A DNA stretch of 64,000 bases, from positions 930,001 through 994,000 of the forward strand of contig NZ_VFMU01000001.1 in assembly GCF_006715225.1 (NCBI RefSeq). Reading direction: 5' to 3'. Below are positions 8,725-17,338 of this stretch, piece by piece. The notes under the pieces were generated by a model that saw only the letters and a program-made list of their open reading frames with translations, did not search any database and was not told the origin of the DNA. The first letter of the stretch is position 1, and each line of letters opens with the position of its first letter. The position numbers and the translations under genes were made by a program. The DNA comes from Arthrobacter sp. SLBN-112 (GTDB lineage: Bacteria; Actinomycetota; Actinomycetes; Actinomycetales; Micrococcaceae).

Positions 8725-9542
8725 TGCGCACCCGTATGGCCTGGACCCGGACCCGGAACGAGCCACTGAGGTCAGCCGACGTGGAGGCCGGCGGGCTCCA
8801 CGGGCGCATCCTCTGGGCTGACGGTACACCTGCGCCGGGGCCGGAAAGCGCCGGCAGCCAGGCCGCGCCCGCCTACATCCTCATCCACGGCATCGGGGTT
8901 TCCCACCGCTACCTTCGGCGCCTCCACGACGAGCTCGCCGCCGTTGCCCCCACCTATTCCCTGGACCTGCCGGGTTTTGCCGGCACCCCCAAGCCCGGGC
9001 GGCAACTGTCGGTGGAGGACTACGGGGCCTTCATCGCGCAGGCATTGAAGGCCTGCGGCATTGGCTCGTATGTCCTGGTGGGACATTCGATGGGGGTCCA
9101 GTTCGCCATCGAAGCCGCGCTTGACGCACCGGAGCAGGTGCGCCGGCTGGTGCTGATGGGTCCGGTGGTGGACGCGCGGCACCGCAGCGTCCGGCGGCAG
9201 GGTTTGGCGCTGTTCCTGGACTCACTCCTCAGGGAAAGCGCCTCCTCCAACTGGCTGGTGTTCTCGGACTATTTCCGCTGCGGTCCGCGCTGGTACTTCA
9301 CCATGCTGCCCGTGATGATGGCGTACCCCACCGAGCTGCGGCTGGCGGGCATCAATGTGCCTGTGCTGGTGCTGCGCGGAAAACATGACCCGGTGGCGGG
9401 TACGGATTGGTCGCTCCGGCTCTCGCAGGTTGTGCCGCAGGGAAGCTTCGTTGAGATTGGCCGGGCGGGACACGTGGCCCAGCACCTGCGCCCGGGGCAG
9501 GTCGCGGACGCCATCAAGTCTTTCGCCGGGGCCTCCGCCTAG
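8724..9542 (+). CDS. Alpha/beta hydrolase
   Basis: A soluble serine hydrolase of 272 residues. The oxyanion strand YILIHGIGVSHRY, the nucleophile elbow VGHSMGVQFAIEAAL, the acid in LVLRGKHDPVAG and the histidine in IGRAGHVAQHLRP form a complete catalytic triad. The substrate cannot be told. The GTG start shares one base with the upstream stop (TAGTG), so it is translated with the excisionase-type HTH protein, which may regulate it. Confidence 0.85.
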   Translation: MRTRMAWTRTRNEPLRSADVEAGGLHGRILWADGTPAPGPESAGSQAAPAYILIHGIGVSHRYLRRLHDELAAVAPTYSLDLPGFAGTPKPGRQLSVEDYGAFIAQALKACGIGSYVLVGHSMGVQFAIEAALDAPEQVRRLVLMGPVVDARHRSVRRQGLALFLDSLLRESASSNWLVFSDYFRCGPRWYFTMLPVMMAYPTELRLAGINVPVLVLRGKHDPVAGTDWSLRLSQVVPQGSFVEIGRAGHVAQHLRPGQVADAIKSFAGASA

Positions 9543-9558
9543 CGTCGGGTTCCGGGCC

Positions 9559-10779
9559 TCAAATCCTGGGCCTTCCCGCCCAGCGCCGCATCTTGAGGGC
9601 GGCGTGCAGTTCCAGGCGGAGCATGCCCTTCAGCGGGTCCACCCCCAGCAGCTGCCGGATCCGGCCCAGCCTGTTATAGATGCTGCTGCGGTGCAGGTGG
9701 AGCTTGCCGGCTACGTCCTGCACGGATCCGTCGTTGTCATACAGGAGTTCAAGGACCGGGATGAGTTCGTCGTTGCGGTCGTGGTCCTCAAGCATGCGGA
9801 AGTAGACCGAGCCGGAGTCCGCCCAGGCTCCCACGCCGCCCCCGGCCGACGCGAGCAGCTGATAGACGCCCGTTGCGCGGCAGTCCACCAGTTCGCCCAG
9901 TTGCGGGTCCACCGCCGCCGCCTGCGCCGCCACCCGAGACTGCCGGTATGCCTCTGAAAGCTGGCGGGTTTTCGAGAAACCCTCGCTGATGCCAAGGATT
10001 ATCCGGTGGACGGGACGGCCGGAGCGCTTGGCAAGCTCCAGCTGGTAGTGCACCAGGACCTGGGCGTGGTTCGCCCGGCCCGTGGACTCGCGGAACAGCA
10101 CCACGGAATGCGTCTCCGTCCCGGCGCTGAACAGGGCGGCGTCCACCCCAACGGTTGCCTGGAGCGCCGTTGAGCGGTGGATCAGGGTGGACGCAATGGG
10201 GTCCGGTCCGCTGGCCCAGCCGTCTGCATCGAGTACCGTAACCATCTGCCACGGGCCCCGGCCCTGGACTTCCTTCCAGCCGGCCACGGCGGCCACGGCA
10301 TTGGGTTCCCCTGCACAGGCGGCGAGGAACTCCCGCTCCCGGCCGCGCCGGAACTCGGATTCCGCCGTATTGGAGTCGAGCAGGAGGCCGGAGAGCAGCT
10401 CAAGCTCGTGGTTTACGCCCGGCAATTGGGTGAGGATCGCCGTCGGGCTTTCCTCCGCGGAGTCCTGCTGCACCCAGAGGTAGCCCACGCGGAATCCCCG
10501 CACCATGAGCGGAACGCAAACCCGGCCCAGCATGCCCAGGTCCGGGTTGGCGGGAACCACAACGGGCCGCACGGCAGTGGCGATGCCGTGGGAGAGCTGC
10601 CATGCGCTCACGTCCGCCGAAACCTTCTTGCTAAGGAGGAAGTTCACCCGCACCCGGTCTGCATGGGACTGGTTGGAGCTGTACGCAAGCAGCAGGCCGT
10701 CCAGGTCCTCGAGGGAAAGGCCGCGTCCCAGCTTCTGTCCCACCTGTTCCACAAGCTGTTCCACACCCTGCTGCTGCAT
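9559..10779 (-). CDS. PucR/CdaR-type regulator, likely controls ald
   Basis: A 406-residue transcription regulator. The N-terminal about 270 residues form a GAF-like sensor region without a motif I can name. The C-terminus has the PucR helix-turn-helix (ELLYDNDGSVQDVAGKLHLHRSSIYNRLGRIRQLLGVDP). It is divergent from ald with 232 bp between them. In Bacillus subtilis the PucR-type protein AdeR activates ald, so the same pairing here suggests alanine-responsive control. That function is inferred from family and position; the sequence itself shows only the HTH and the gene order. Confidence 0.82.
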   Translation of the reverse strand: MQQQGVEQLVEQVGQKLGRGLSLEDLDGLLLAYSSNQSHADRVRVNFLLSKKVSADVSAWQLSHGIATAVRPVVVPANPDLGMLGRVCVPLMVRGFRVGYLWVQQDSAEESPTAILTQLPGVNHELELLSGLLLDSNTAESEFRRGREREFLAACAGEPNAVAAVAGWKEVQGRGPWQMVTVLDADGWASGPDPIASTLIHRSTALQATVGVDAALFSAGTETHSVVLFRESTGRANHAQVLVHYQLELAKRSGRPVHRIILGISEGFSKTRQLSEAYRQSRVAAQAAAVDPQLGELVDCRATGVYQLLASAGGGVGAWADSGSVYFRMLEDHDRNDELIPVLELLYDNDGSVQDVAGKLHLHRSSIYNRLGRIRQLLGVDPLKGMLRLELHAALKMRRWAGRPRI

Positions 10780-10942
10780 GGGCCAACACTACTGCTCCGG
10801 AAGCCCGCTGGACGAACGGACACGAGGCGACACCTGACGCCCCACAACTCGACAGATGTCTACCTGGAAGCCGCAAAAACCGCGGAACTGCGCGGTCCCT
10901 GCGCAGGGCTTCAGGCTCCCTCGTGTCATGTGGCTCACAGCC

Positions 10943-10968
10943 GGATTTATCGTTGAAACACGAAATCC
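10943..10968. promoter_or_regulatory. Imperfect inverted repeat upstream of ald
   Basis: In the divergent gap, GGATTT (10943-10948) pairs with AAATCC (10963-10968), and inner CGT/ACG triplets also match. The repeat lies about 45-70 bp before the ald start, where an activator would sit. It is a candidate site for the divergent PucR-type regulator; binding is unproven. Confidence 0.4.
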
Positions 10969-11011
10969 TTTCCGTTTTACGGCCCACCGGCCCCACACCC
11001 TGGAGCAGACG

Positions 11012-12130
11012 ATGATCATCGGCGTCCCCAAAGAAATCAAGAACAACGAGTTCCGCGTGGCCATCACCGCGGCCGGCGTCCACGAGTTCCTTACTCACGG
11101 GCACACCGTCCTGGTGGAGCGCGGGGCCGGCCTGGGCTCAGGTATTACCGACGAGGAATACTCGATCGCCGGTGCCGAAATCGTCAACGAGGCCGATGAC
11201 GTCTGGGGCCGCGCGGACATGGTCATGAAGGTCAAGGAACCCATCAAGGCCGAGTACCACCGCTTCCGCAAGGGCCTGATCCTCTTCACCTACCTGCACC
11301 TGGCTGCCGAGCCGGAACTGACCAGGGAGCTCATCAACTCCGGCGTCACCGCCATCGCCTACGAAACCGTGCAGGAGGGCCGGTCGCTGCCGCTGCTCGC
11401 CCCGATGTCCGAGGTTGCAGGCCGCCTGTCCGTCCAGGTGGGCGCCACCTCGCTCATGGCTCCGGCCGGCGGCAAGGGCGTGCTGCTGGGCGGCGTTCCC
11501 GGCGTTCGCCCCGCCAAGGTGGTTGTCCTCGGCGCCGGTGTCGCCGGCACCAACGCCGCCGCCATGGCCCTTGGCCTGGGTGCCGACGTCACCATCCTGG
11601 ACATCAACATCAACCGCCTGCGCGAACTGGACGCCCAGTACCAGGGGCGGCTGAAGACGGTCGCTTCCAACAAGTACGAGATCGAAAAGTCAGTGGTGGA
11701 CGCGGACCTGGTGATCGGTTCCGTCCTGATCCCGGGCGCCAAGGCCCCCAAGCTGGTCACCAACGACCTCGTGGCCCGGATGAAGCCCGGCTCGGTCCTG
11801 GTGGACATCGCGGTGGACCAGGGCGGCTGCTTCGAGGACACCCACCCCACCACGCACCAGGAACCCACGTACAAGGTGCACAACACCATCTTCTACTGCG
11901 TGGCCAACATGCCCGGCGCCGTGCCCAACACCTCCACCTATGCGCTGACCAACGTCACCCTGCGCTACGCGGTGTCCCTCGCCAACCTGGGCGTCAAGGC
12001 CGCCTTCGACCGCGACCCCGCCCTCGCCGCCGGCCTGAACATCGCCGCCGGCCACGTGGCACACCACTCCGTGTCCGAGGCCCACGACCTGCCCCTCGTC
12101 GCCGACTGGCACGAGCTGGTTTCCGCCTAG
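11012..12130 (+). CDS. ald: Alanine dehydrogenase
   Basis: Reversibly converts L-alanine to pyruvate and ammonia with NAD+; cytoplasmic hexamer in the family. The 372-residue protein has the AlaDH/PNT signature at the N-terminus ([19 protein letters not shown]), the catalytic-lysine region [13 protein letters not shown], and the Rossmann motif [29 protein letters not shown]. Length matches known enzymes. The frame is open 156 bp further upstream, but the ATG at 11012 has GGAG six bases before it and begins exactly where the family begins. It is divergent from a PucR-type regulator and ends in a long hairpin. Confidence 0.97.
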   Translation: MIIGVPKEIKNNEFRVAITAAGVHEFLTHGHTVLVERGAGLGSGITDEEYSIAGAEIVNEADDVWGRADMVMKVKEPIKAEYHRFRKGLILFTYLHLAAEPELTRELINSGVTAIAYETVQEGRSLPLLAPMSEVAGRLSVQVGATSLMAPAGGKGVLLGGVPGVRPAKVVVLGAGVAGTNAAAMALGLGADVTILDININRLRELDAQYQGRLKTVASNKYEIEKSVVDADLVIGSVLIPGAKAPKLVTNDLVARMKPGSVLVDIAVDQGGCFEDTHPTTHQEPTYKVHNTIFYCVANMPGAVPNTSTYALTNVTLRYAVSLANLGVKAAFDRDPALAAGLNIAAGHVAHHSVSEAHDLPLVADWHELVSA

Positions 12131-12133
12131 TCC

Positions 12134-12202
12134 ACTCCATCGATTGCTCCGTACTTGTCCTTTTGAACGCTCAGAACGACAAGTACGGAGCAATCGATGA
12201 GT
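12134..12202. terminator. Very long perfect hairpin between convergent genes
   Basis: Two 22-base arms (12138-12159 and 12178-12199) are perfectly complementary across an 18-base spacer. With a single bulged C (12137) the stem extends three more pairs (ACT 12134-12136 with AGT 12200-12202). A TCTTTTAA tract follows on the plus strand. It lies 3 bp past the ald stop and 3 bp before the stop of the convergent oxidoreductase gene, so it probably terminates both. Its length is far above a normal terminator. Confidence 0.8.
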
Positions 12203-12205
12203 CTT

Positions 12206-13267
12206 TTAACCCAGTTCCCGGGCGGTCTCGATGATTTTGATGACCTCGACGGCGTCTTCCGGGTTTACGGGGAGGGGCAGGGCTGACGCCGTGCCGCCGT
12301 CGAGGATCTTCGCCGCCAGGATCCGGTAGAACTCCGGGTAGGCGCCGCGTTCGGTGGGGAGCCGGTCCAGGTGGCCGTCGCGGCCCAGGAGCCCTGCCCA
12401 TTCCGGCGTCTCCTGGCCGTAGGCTGGGTCCTGGGGACTGCCGCCTGCCGCAATATAAGGCTCCTGCGGGTCCACGCCATTCTTGGTGAAGCCGCCTATT
12501 GAGCCCAGCACCCGGAAGCGCGGCCCCTGCTGCGCGCACAGCATGTTCATGGTCAGATGGCTGGTTACACCGGAATCGTGGCGGAGGACCAGGAAGACGT
12601 CATCATCCGCCCGCTCGTCGGACCGCCGGGCCTTCAGCTCCGCGTGCAGCACCGTGGCCGGGCCGAACAGCTGCAGCGCCTGGTCGATCAGGTGGCTGCC
12701 GAGATCGAACAGGGCCCCTCCCCCGTCGGCGGCCGTGGCCCTCGCCTTCCAGGCTTTTGCGATGGCCGGGGACCAGCGCTCGAAGCGGGATTCGAACCGG
12801 ATCACGTTTCCCAAGGCCTGGGCCACCAGGAGCTTCCGCAAAGTGAGGAAGTCACCGTCCCACCGCCGGTTATGGAACACCGTGAGCACCCGGCCCCGCT
12901 GCTGCGCCAGCTCAATCAGTTCCTGCCCCTGGCCGCTGGTGACCGCGAAGGGCTTGTCCACCACCACGTCCAGCCCCGCCTCCAGCGCCGCCCTGGCCAC
13001 CGGATAATGCGTCGCGGGCGGCGTCGCCAGGACCACAAGGTCAAGGTTGGCTGCGCGCCCCAGGACAGCATCGGCGTCGCGCACCACTGCCGCGCCCGGA
13101 AGCCGGGATGAGGCCGCCGCGCTCCGTCCGGCGTCAGACGTGGCCACGACGTCCAGCGAGTAATCGCTGTTGGCGGCCAGCAACGGCACGTGGAACACAC
13201 TGCCGGCAAGCCCGTAGCCGACGACGGCGGTACGGATGGTGCGGGGGTCGCCTTCAGTTCCGGTCAT
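12206..13267 (-). CDS. Gfo/Idh/MocA family NAD(P)-dependent oxidoreductase
   Basis: A 353-residue sugar or polyol dehydrogenase-like enzyme. The Rossmann motif TAVVGYGLAGSVFHVPLL starts the protein. The family motif LDVVVDKPFAVTSGQGQEL (the EKP-like loop, here DKP) and the C-terminal GALFDLGSHLIDQALQLFGP with its conserved histidine follow. Substrate is not predictable; relatives act on inositol, sugars and their derivatives. It is convergent with ald, sharing a long hairpin, and stands alone in its orientation. Confidence 0.88.
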   Translation of the reverse strand: MTGTEGDPRTIRTAVVGYGLAGSVFHVPLLAANSDYSLDVVATSDAGRSAAASSRLPGAAVVRDADAVLGRAANLDLVVLATPPATHYPVARAALEAGLDVVVDKPFAVTSGQGQELIELAQQRGRVLTVFHNRRWDGDFLTLRKLLVAQALGNVIRFESRFERWSPAIAKAWKARATAADGGGALFDLGSHLIDQALQLFGPATVLHAELKARRSDERADDDVFLVLRHDSGVTSHLTMNMLCAQQGPRFRVLGSIGGFTKNGVDPQEPYIAAGGSPQDPAYGQETPEWAGLLGRDGHLDRLPTERGAYPEFYRILAAKILDGGTASALPLPVNPEDAVEVIKIIETARELG

Positions 13268-13304
13268 GGAAGCAACGCTACCCCCGTCCCCGCGTGGTTA
13301 AAGA

Positions 13305-13338
13305 AGCCGGCACCCCTGGTAATCCAGGGGTGCCGGCT
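13305..13338 (-). terminator. Hairpin after the peptide ABC operon
   Basis: A perfect 15-bp stem (AGCCGGCACCCCTGG and its complement) with a 4-base loop, 34 bp past the stop of the binding-protein gene. On the minus strand it is followed by TCTTTAA. A strong intrinsic terminator. Confidence 0.85.
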
Positions 13339-13372
13339 CTCCGCTACGCGGGCAAGGCCGCGGGAGTGGTGG

Positions 13373-15088
13373 CTACTTCTTTTCCCAGCCGATGGTGGTC
13401 CAGTCCGGAACCTGCGAGAGGCTCTGGAACAGGGACGGGCCGTAGTTGGCCAGGCCGGTGCGGACGAAGGAGATCTGCGGGCCGTTCATGACCACGCCCA
13501 TGGAGAAGTATTTCGCCATGTGCTCCTTCTCTACGTCCATGGCAGCCTTGTTGCGGGCTGCGTTGTCCTCGATGGAGGCGAGGTCCGCGATCTTCTTGTC
13601 CAGCTCGGCGTCGCCCAGCTTGTTCTCGTTTGTCTTGGAGTCGTAGTACTGCTTGACGGCGTCGGTGGCGTCCGCGCCCACGGTGTAGCCGGAGACGCTC
13701 ATGTCGAATTCGCGGGAACCGAGAACCTTACCGAAGTCGGCGGAGGCGCGCTGATCGATGCCCACGTCCATGCCGCCTGCCTGGAGCTGCTTCTGCAGGG
13801 TCTGGGTGAAGGCGAGGGTGGTGGGATCGTCGCCGAAGTTGCTGATCTTGAAGGCGGCGGCCTTGCCGTCCTTCTCCATGATGCCGTTGGCGTTGGCCGT
13901 GTAACCGGCGTCGGTGAGGACCTTCTTGGCGGCGTCCGGCCCCGTTTCCTTGACCGGGTAGTTGTCCTGGTAGTAATCCGAGAACGGCAGCAGCATCATG
14001 GAGCCGGAGCTGGGCTCTTCCCAGTTGAGGCCGTTGAAGCGCACCTTGCGGAGGGCTTCGCGGTCGACGGCGGCGAAGATGGCCTTGCGGACGGCAACAT
14101 CGGTGATGCGCTGGGCGTTCAGGTTCATGCCGCCGGCGAAGAGGCGCTGGCCGCGGCGGATGTCTGAATCCTTGGTGCCGTCAAGCTGCTTGTAGAGAGA
14201 GATGGTGTTGGCGGACATGGCGTCGATCTCGCCGTTCTTGAATGCCGCAATCTGCGCGCTCGTTTCCAGCTGGCGGAAGGTGACATTGGCCAGGACCGGC
14301 TTCTGGCCCCACCACTTGTCATTCGGCACCAGGGTTACGGTCTTTGCGGCGGTGTCGTACTGGTCCAGCTTGAACGGACCGGCCATCCACTCGGGGTGCA
14401 GGTTGCCGTTGTAGCCCTCGTTGAAGATTTCAGGGGTGTTGACGGCAGGGTGGATGAGGCCGAAGAAGAGGGAATCCACCGGGAAGACCGGGCGGCTCGT
14501 CTTAACGATGACTTCCTTGTCGTTGCTGCCTGCCTCGACAGAATCAACGAACTCGTAGGCACCCGAGCTGACGATGTCGTAGCCGGCATCGGGGCTCTTG
14601 AGGGTGTTCCAGGTGTTCTTGAAGGCCTTCACGTCGATGGGCGTGCCGTCGTTGTAGGTGGCCTTGGGGTTCACCTTGATGGTGATGGTCTGCTTGCCGT
14701 CCTTGACTTCGCTGTCCACTGATTCACAGAAGTCAGTGTTGGGCGTGACCTTGCCCTTGAAGTCAACCTTCCAGCAGCCGCCGATGCCGCCGCTGTTCAT
14801 CCCGACGGGGTTCATCGGAACCTGCAGGGCGGAGTTGTCCGCGCTGTTGCCGTTGTTGGAGAACCCGTTGAAATCCGGGCCAATGTTGCCCAGCGGAAGG
14901 GTGACCTTGCCGCCCTGCTGGAGGTCGGCTGCCGGCTTCTCGTTGATGCTGATCAGCTTGGACAGGTCACTTCCGGATTCCTGGCCCTTGGCCGTTTCGG
15001 GGCCGCTGGCACCGCCACCGCCGCAGGCCGTCAGCGCCAGGGCCGCAGCAACGGCTGCAGCTCCGCCGATCCTGTTCAGTTTCCTCAT
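13373..15088 (-). CDS. ABC transporter substrate-binding lipoprotein, peptide type
   Basis: A family 5 extracellular solute-binding protein of 571 residues, anchored outside the membrane. The signal peptide ends in a lipobox (ALALTACGGGG). The body has family features such as ITIKVNPKATYNDGTPIDVKAFKNTWN and TDVAVRKAIFAAVDREALRK. Relatives bind oligopeptides, dipeptides, nickel or glycosides, so the exact ligand is open. It is the last gene of the operon, 51 bp after the fused ATPase gene, and is followed by a terminator. A gene-final position for the binding protein is less common than gene-first. Confidence 0.92.
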   Translation of the reverse strand: MRKLNRIGGAAAVAAALALTACGGGGASGPETAKGQESGSDLSKLISINEKPAADLQQGGKVTLPLGNIGPDFNGFSNNGNSADNSALQVPMNPVGMNSGGIGGCWKVDFKGKVTPNTDFCESVDSEVKDGKQTITIKVNPKATYNDGTPIDVKAFKNTWNTLKSPDAGYDIVSSGAYEFVDSVEAGSNDKEVIVKTSRPVFPVDSLFFGLIHPAVNTPEIFNEGYNGNLHPEWMAGPFKLDQYDTAAKTVTLVPNDKWWGQKPVLANVTFRQLETSAQIAAFKNGEIDAMSANTISLYKQLDGTKDSDIRRGQRLFAGGMNLNAQRITDVAVRKAIFAAVDREALRKVRFNGLNWEEPSSGSMMLLPFSDYYQDNYPVKETGPDAAKKVLTDAGYTANANGIMEKDGKAAAFKISNFGDDPTTLAFTQTLQKQLQAGGMDVGIDQRASADFGKVLGSREFDMSVSGYTVGADATDAVKQYYDSKTNENKLGDAELDKKIADLASIEDNAARNKAAMDVEKEHMAKYFSMGVVMNGPQISFVRTGLANYGPSLFQSLSQVPDWTTIGWEKK

Positions 15089-15139
15089 GGTTTTCCCTTC
15101 ATTGTGGTGCGAGTGGTGGTGCTTGTGGGTCGAGAAATT

Positions 15140-17338
15140 CTAGGGCGCATGGTGGTCCGCCGTTTCGTGGACCACCAGCATGTCCTCATCCAGCTCCCCG
15201 TCCGGGAAGAAACAGGCGAACTGCTGGTCCGTGGCGGACACCGCTGCTTCCAGGGGCGGTTCCAGGGTCAGGCACTTCTCCTGCTTGGCCGGCGGCAGCG
15301 CCGCGAAGACAGGACAACGGGTGGCGAAGTTGCAGCCTTTGGGCGCCTGCAGCGGTGAGGGCAGGTCGCCCTGGAGGATGATGCGTTCGCGGGTGCGTTC
15401 CAGCTGGGGGTCCGGCACGGGGATGGCCGAGAGGAGCGCACGGGTGTAGGGGTGGCGGGGGTTGTCGAAGACGCGGTCCACCGCCCCGATCTCCACGATC
15501 TTCCCCAGGTACATCACGGCCACGCGGTTGGAGATGTGGCGCACCACCGAGAGGTCGTGCGCCACCAGCAGGTAGCTCAGGCCCAGTTCGGCGCGCAGGT
15601 GGTCCAGCAGGTTGATGACGCCGGCCTGGACCGACACGTCGAGGGCCGAGACGGGCTCGTCCAGGACCACCAGCTTGGGGTTCACCGCCAGTGCGCGGGC
15701 AATGCCGATCCGCTGGCGCTGGCCGCCGGAGAACTGGTTGGGGAAGCGGTTGACGTGGTCCGGCTGCAGGCCCACGAGCTTCATCAACTCCATGATCCGC
15801 TTCCTGATGGCGGCGCGGTCCATGCCCGCGTTCTGCAGGGGTTCGGCAAGGACTTCATAGACTGTGAACCGCGGGTCCAGGGCGCCGGTGGGGTCCTGGA
15901 ACACCATCTGGAGTTCGCGCCGCATTTTGGCTTTGGTCTTGGCGTCAGCCGCCTGCTTGTTGCTCAGGCCGCCGATCACCACCTCACCGTCCTGGTCCGG
16001 GTGGAACTCCATGATTTCCAGGAGCGTGGTGGTCTTTCCCGATCCCGATTCGCCCACGATGGAGAAGCATTCGCCTTCGCGGATGTCGAAGCTCAGGCCG
16101 TCCACGGCCTTGACGGTGCCGATCCTGCGCTTGATCAGGGCGCCCCTGGTCAGCGGGAAGTGTTTCCGCACGTCCGTGAGCTGCAGTACCGTGGACCGCT
16201 CATTCCTTGGGATCGCATCGAAGCGGGACACCGGCACCGGCGGGGCGGCGAACACGTCGTGCACATCCATGCTTCCGCCCAGTGAATCGGACTTGATGCA
16301 GGCGGCCCGGTGCAGGGCCGCGCCGGCAACGGGTGTCAGGGCGGGCTCGCCGTCCAGGCAGGCGTCCGAGGCGAGGGGGCAGCGGGGCGCGAACGAGCAC
16401 CCTGTGGGGGCGTGCAGCAGGTTCGGCGGCATGCCCTCGATGGGAACAAGCGAGGATTTTTCCGCCACATCCACGCGGGGCACGGCGCCGAGCAGGCCCA
16501 TGGTGTAGGGCATCCGGGGGTTGTAGTAGATGTCATCAACGGCGCCGGTTTCCACCGGTTTGCCGGCATACATGACCATGATGTCGTCTGCCATCCCGGC
16601 CACCACGCCAAGGTCGTGCGTGATCATGACGACGGCGGCGCCGGTTTCCTCCTGTGCCGTGTGCAGCACCTCGAGGACCTGGGCCTGGATGGTGACGTCC
16701 AGGGCCGTCGTGGGCTCATCGGCGATCAGGACGCGGGGGTTGTTGGCGATGGCGATGGCGATCATGACGCGCTGCCGCATGCCGCCGGAAAATTCGTGCG
16801 GGAAGGCTTTCAGCCTGTCCCTGGGGCTGGGAATTCCCACCATGGCCAGCAGCTCGACGGCGCGGGCTTCTTTGGCTGTCCTGCTCATGGTGGGGTGGTG
16901 GATGGTCAGCGCCTCGACGATCTGGGTGCCCACCGTGAACACAGGGGTGAGGGAAGACAGGGGATCCTGGAAAACCATGGCGAGATCGTTGCCGCGGTAC
17001 TTGCACATGTCCTTGTCGCTGAGCCCCAGCAGCTCCCGGCCCTTGAGCCGGACGGAGCCGGAGACCTGGGCCGTGGGCGGGAGGAGCCCCATGATGGCCA
17101 GCGAGGTGACCGATTTGCCGGAACCCGATTCACCCACGATTCCCAGCGTCTTGCCCGGCATCAGGTCGAAGTCGACGCCCCTGACGGCCTGGACCACGCC
17201 GTTCTCAGAGTTGAAGCGGACGTTCAGGTCACGGACGGACAGAACTGCGTCGGTGGGGGCGTGCAGTCCCGCCACGTGCAGGCGCTCCACGTCTGAGCGT
17301 GCGGGTTCAATGGCTCCGGTGGTGGTTTCGCTGCTCAT
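15140..17338 (-). CDS. ABC transporter ATPase with two fused domains, peptide type
   Basis: Energises the peptide-type importer. The 732-residue protein holds two complete ATPase modules: the first with Walker A GESGSGKSVTS, LSGGMRQR-like signature (FSGGMRQRVMIAIA) and Walker B VLIADEPTTALD; the second with GESGSGKTTTL, FSGGQRQRIGIARA and LVVLDEPVSALD. Each is followed by the OppD/F C-terminal cysteine-containing motif (APTGCSFAPRCP, APKGCNFATRCP). Thus OppD and OppF, usually separate, are one chain. The start overlaps the upstream permease stop by four bases (ATGA). Confidence 0.95.
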   Translation of the reverse strand: MSSETTTGAIEPARSDVERLHVAGLHAPTDAVLSVRDLNVRFNSENGVVQAVRGVDFDLMPGKTLGIVGESGSGKSVTSLAIMGLLPPTAQVSGSVRLKGRELLGLSDKDMCKYRGNDLAMVFQDPLSSLTPVFTVGTQIVEALTIHHPTMSRTAKEARAVELLAMVGIPSPRDRLKAFPHEFSGGMRQRVMIAIAIANNPRVLIADEPTTALDVTIQAQVLEVLHTAQEETGAAVVMITHDLGVVAGMADDIMVMYAGKPVETGAVDDIYYNPRMPYTMGLLGAVPRVDVAEKSSLVPIEGMPPNLLHAPTGCSFAPRCPLASDACLDGEPALTPVAGAALHRAACIKSDSLGGSMDVHDVFAAPPVPVSRFDAIPRNERSTVLQLTDVRKHFPLTRGALIKRRIGTVKAVDGLSFDIREGECFSIVGESGSGKTTTLLEIMEFHPDQDGEVVIGGLSNKQAADAKTKAKMRRELQMVFQDPTGALDPRFTVYEVLAEPLQNAGMDRAAIRKRIMELMKLVGLQPDHVNRFPNQFSGGQRQRIGIARALAVNPKLVVLDEPVSALDVSVQAGVINLLDHLRAELGLSYLLVAHDLSVVRHISNRVAVMYLGKIVEIGAVDRVFDNPRHPYTRALLSAIPVPDPQLERTRERIILQGDLPSPLQAPKGCNFATRCPVFAALPPAKQEKCLTLEPPLEAAVSATDQQFACFFPDGELDEDMLVVHETADHHAP

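Noticed and set aside
10856..11011. Extended N-terminus of ald
   Set aside because: The upstream codons have no family match and cover the promoter; the ATG at 11012 has a good ribosome site and the conserved start.
12780..12800. Stretch GGGATTCGAACC resembling an antisense tRNA T-arm
   Set aside because: It encodes the RFESRF part of the Gfo/Idh/MocA protein; no acceptor stem, D-arm or anticodon arm can be formed around it.
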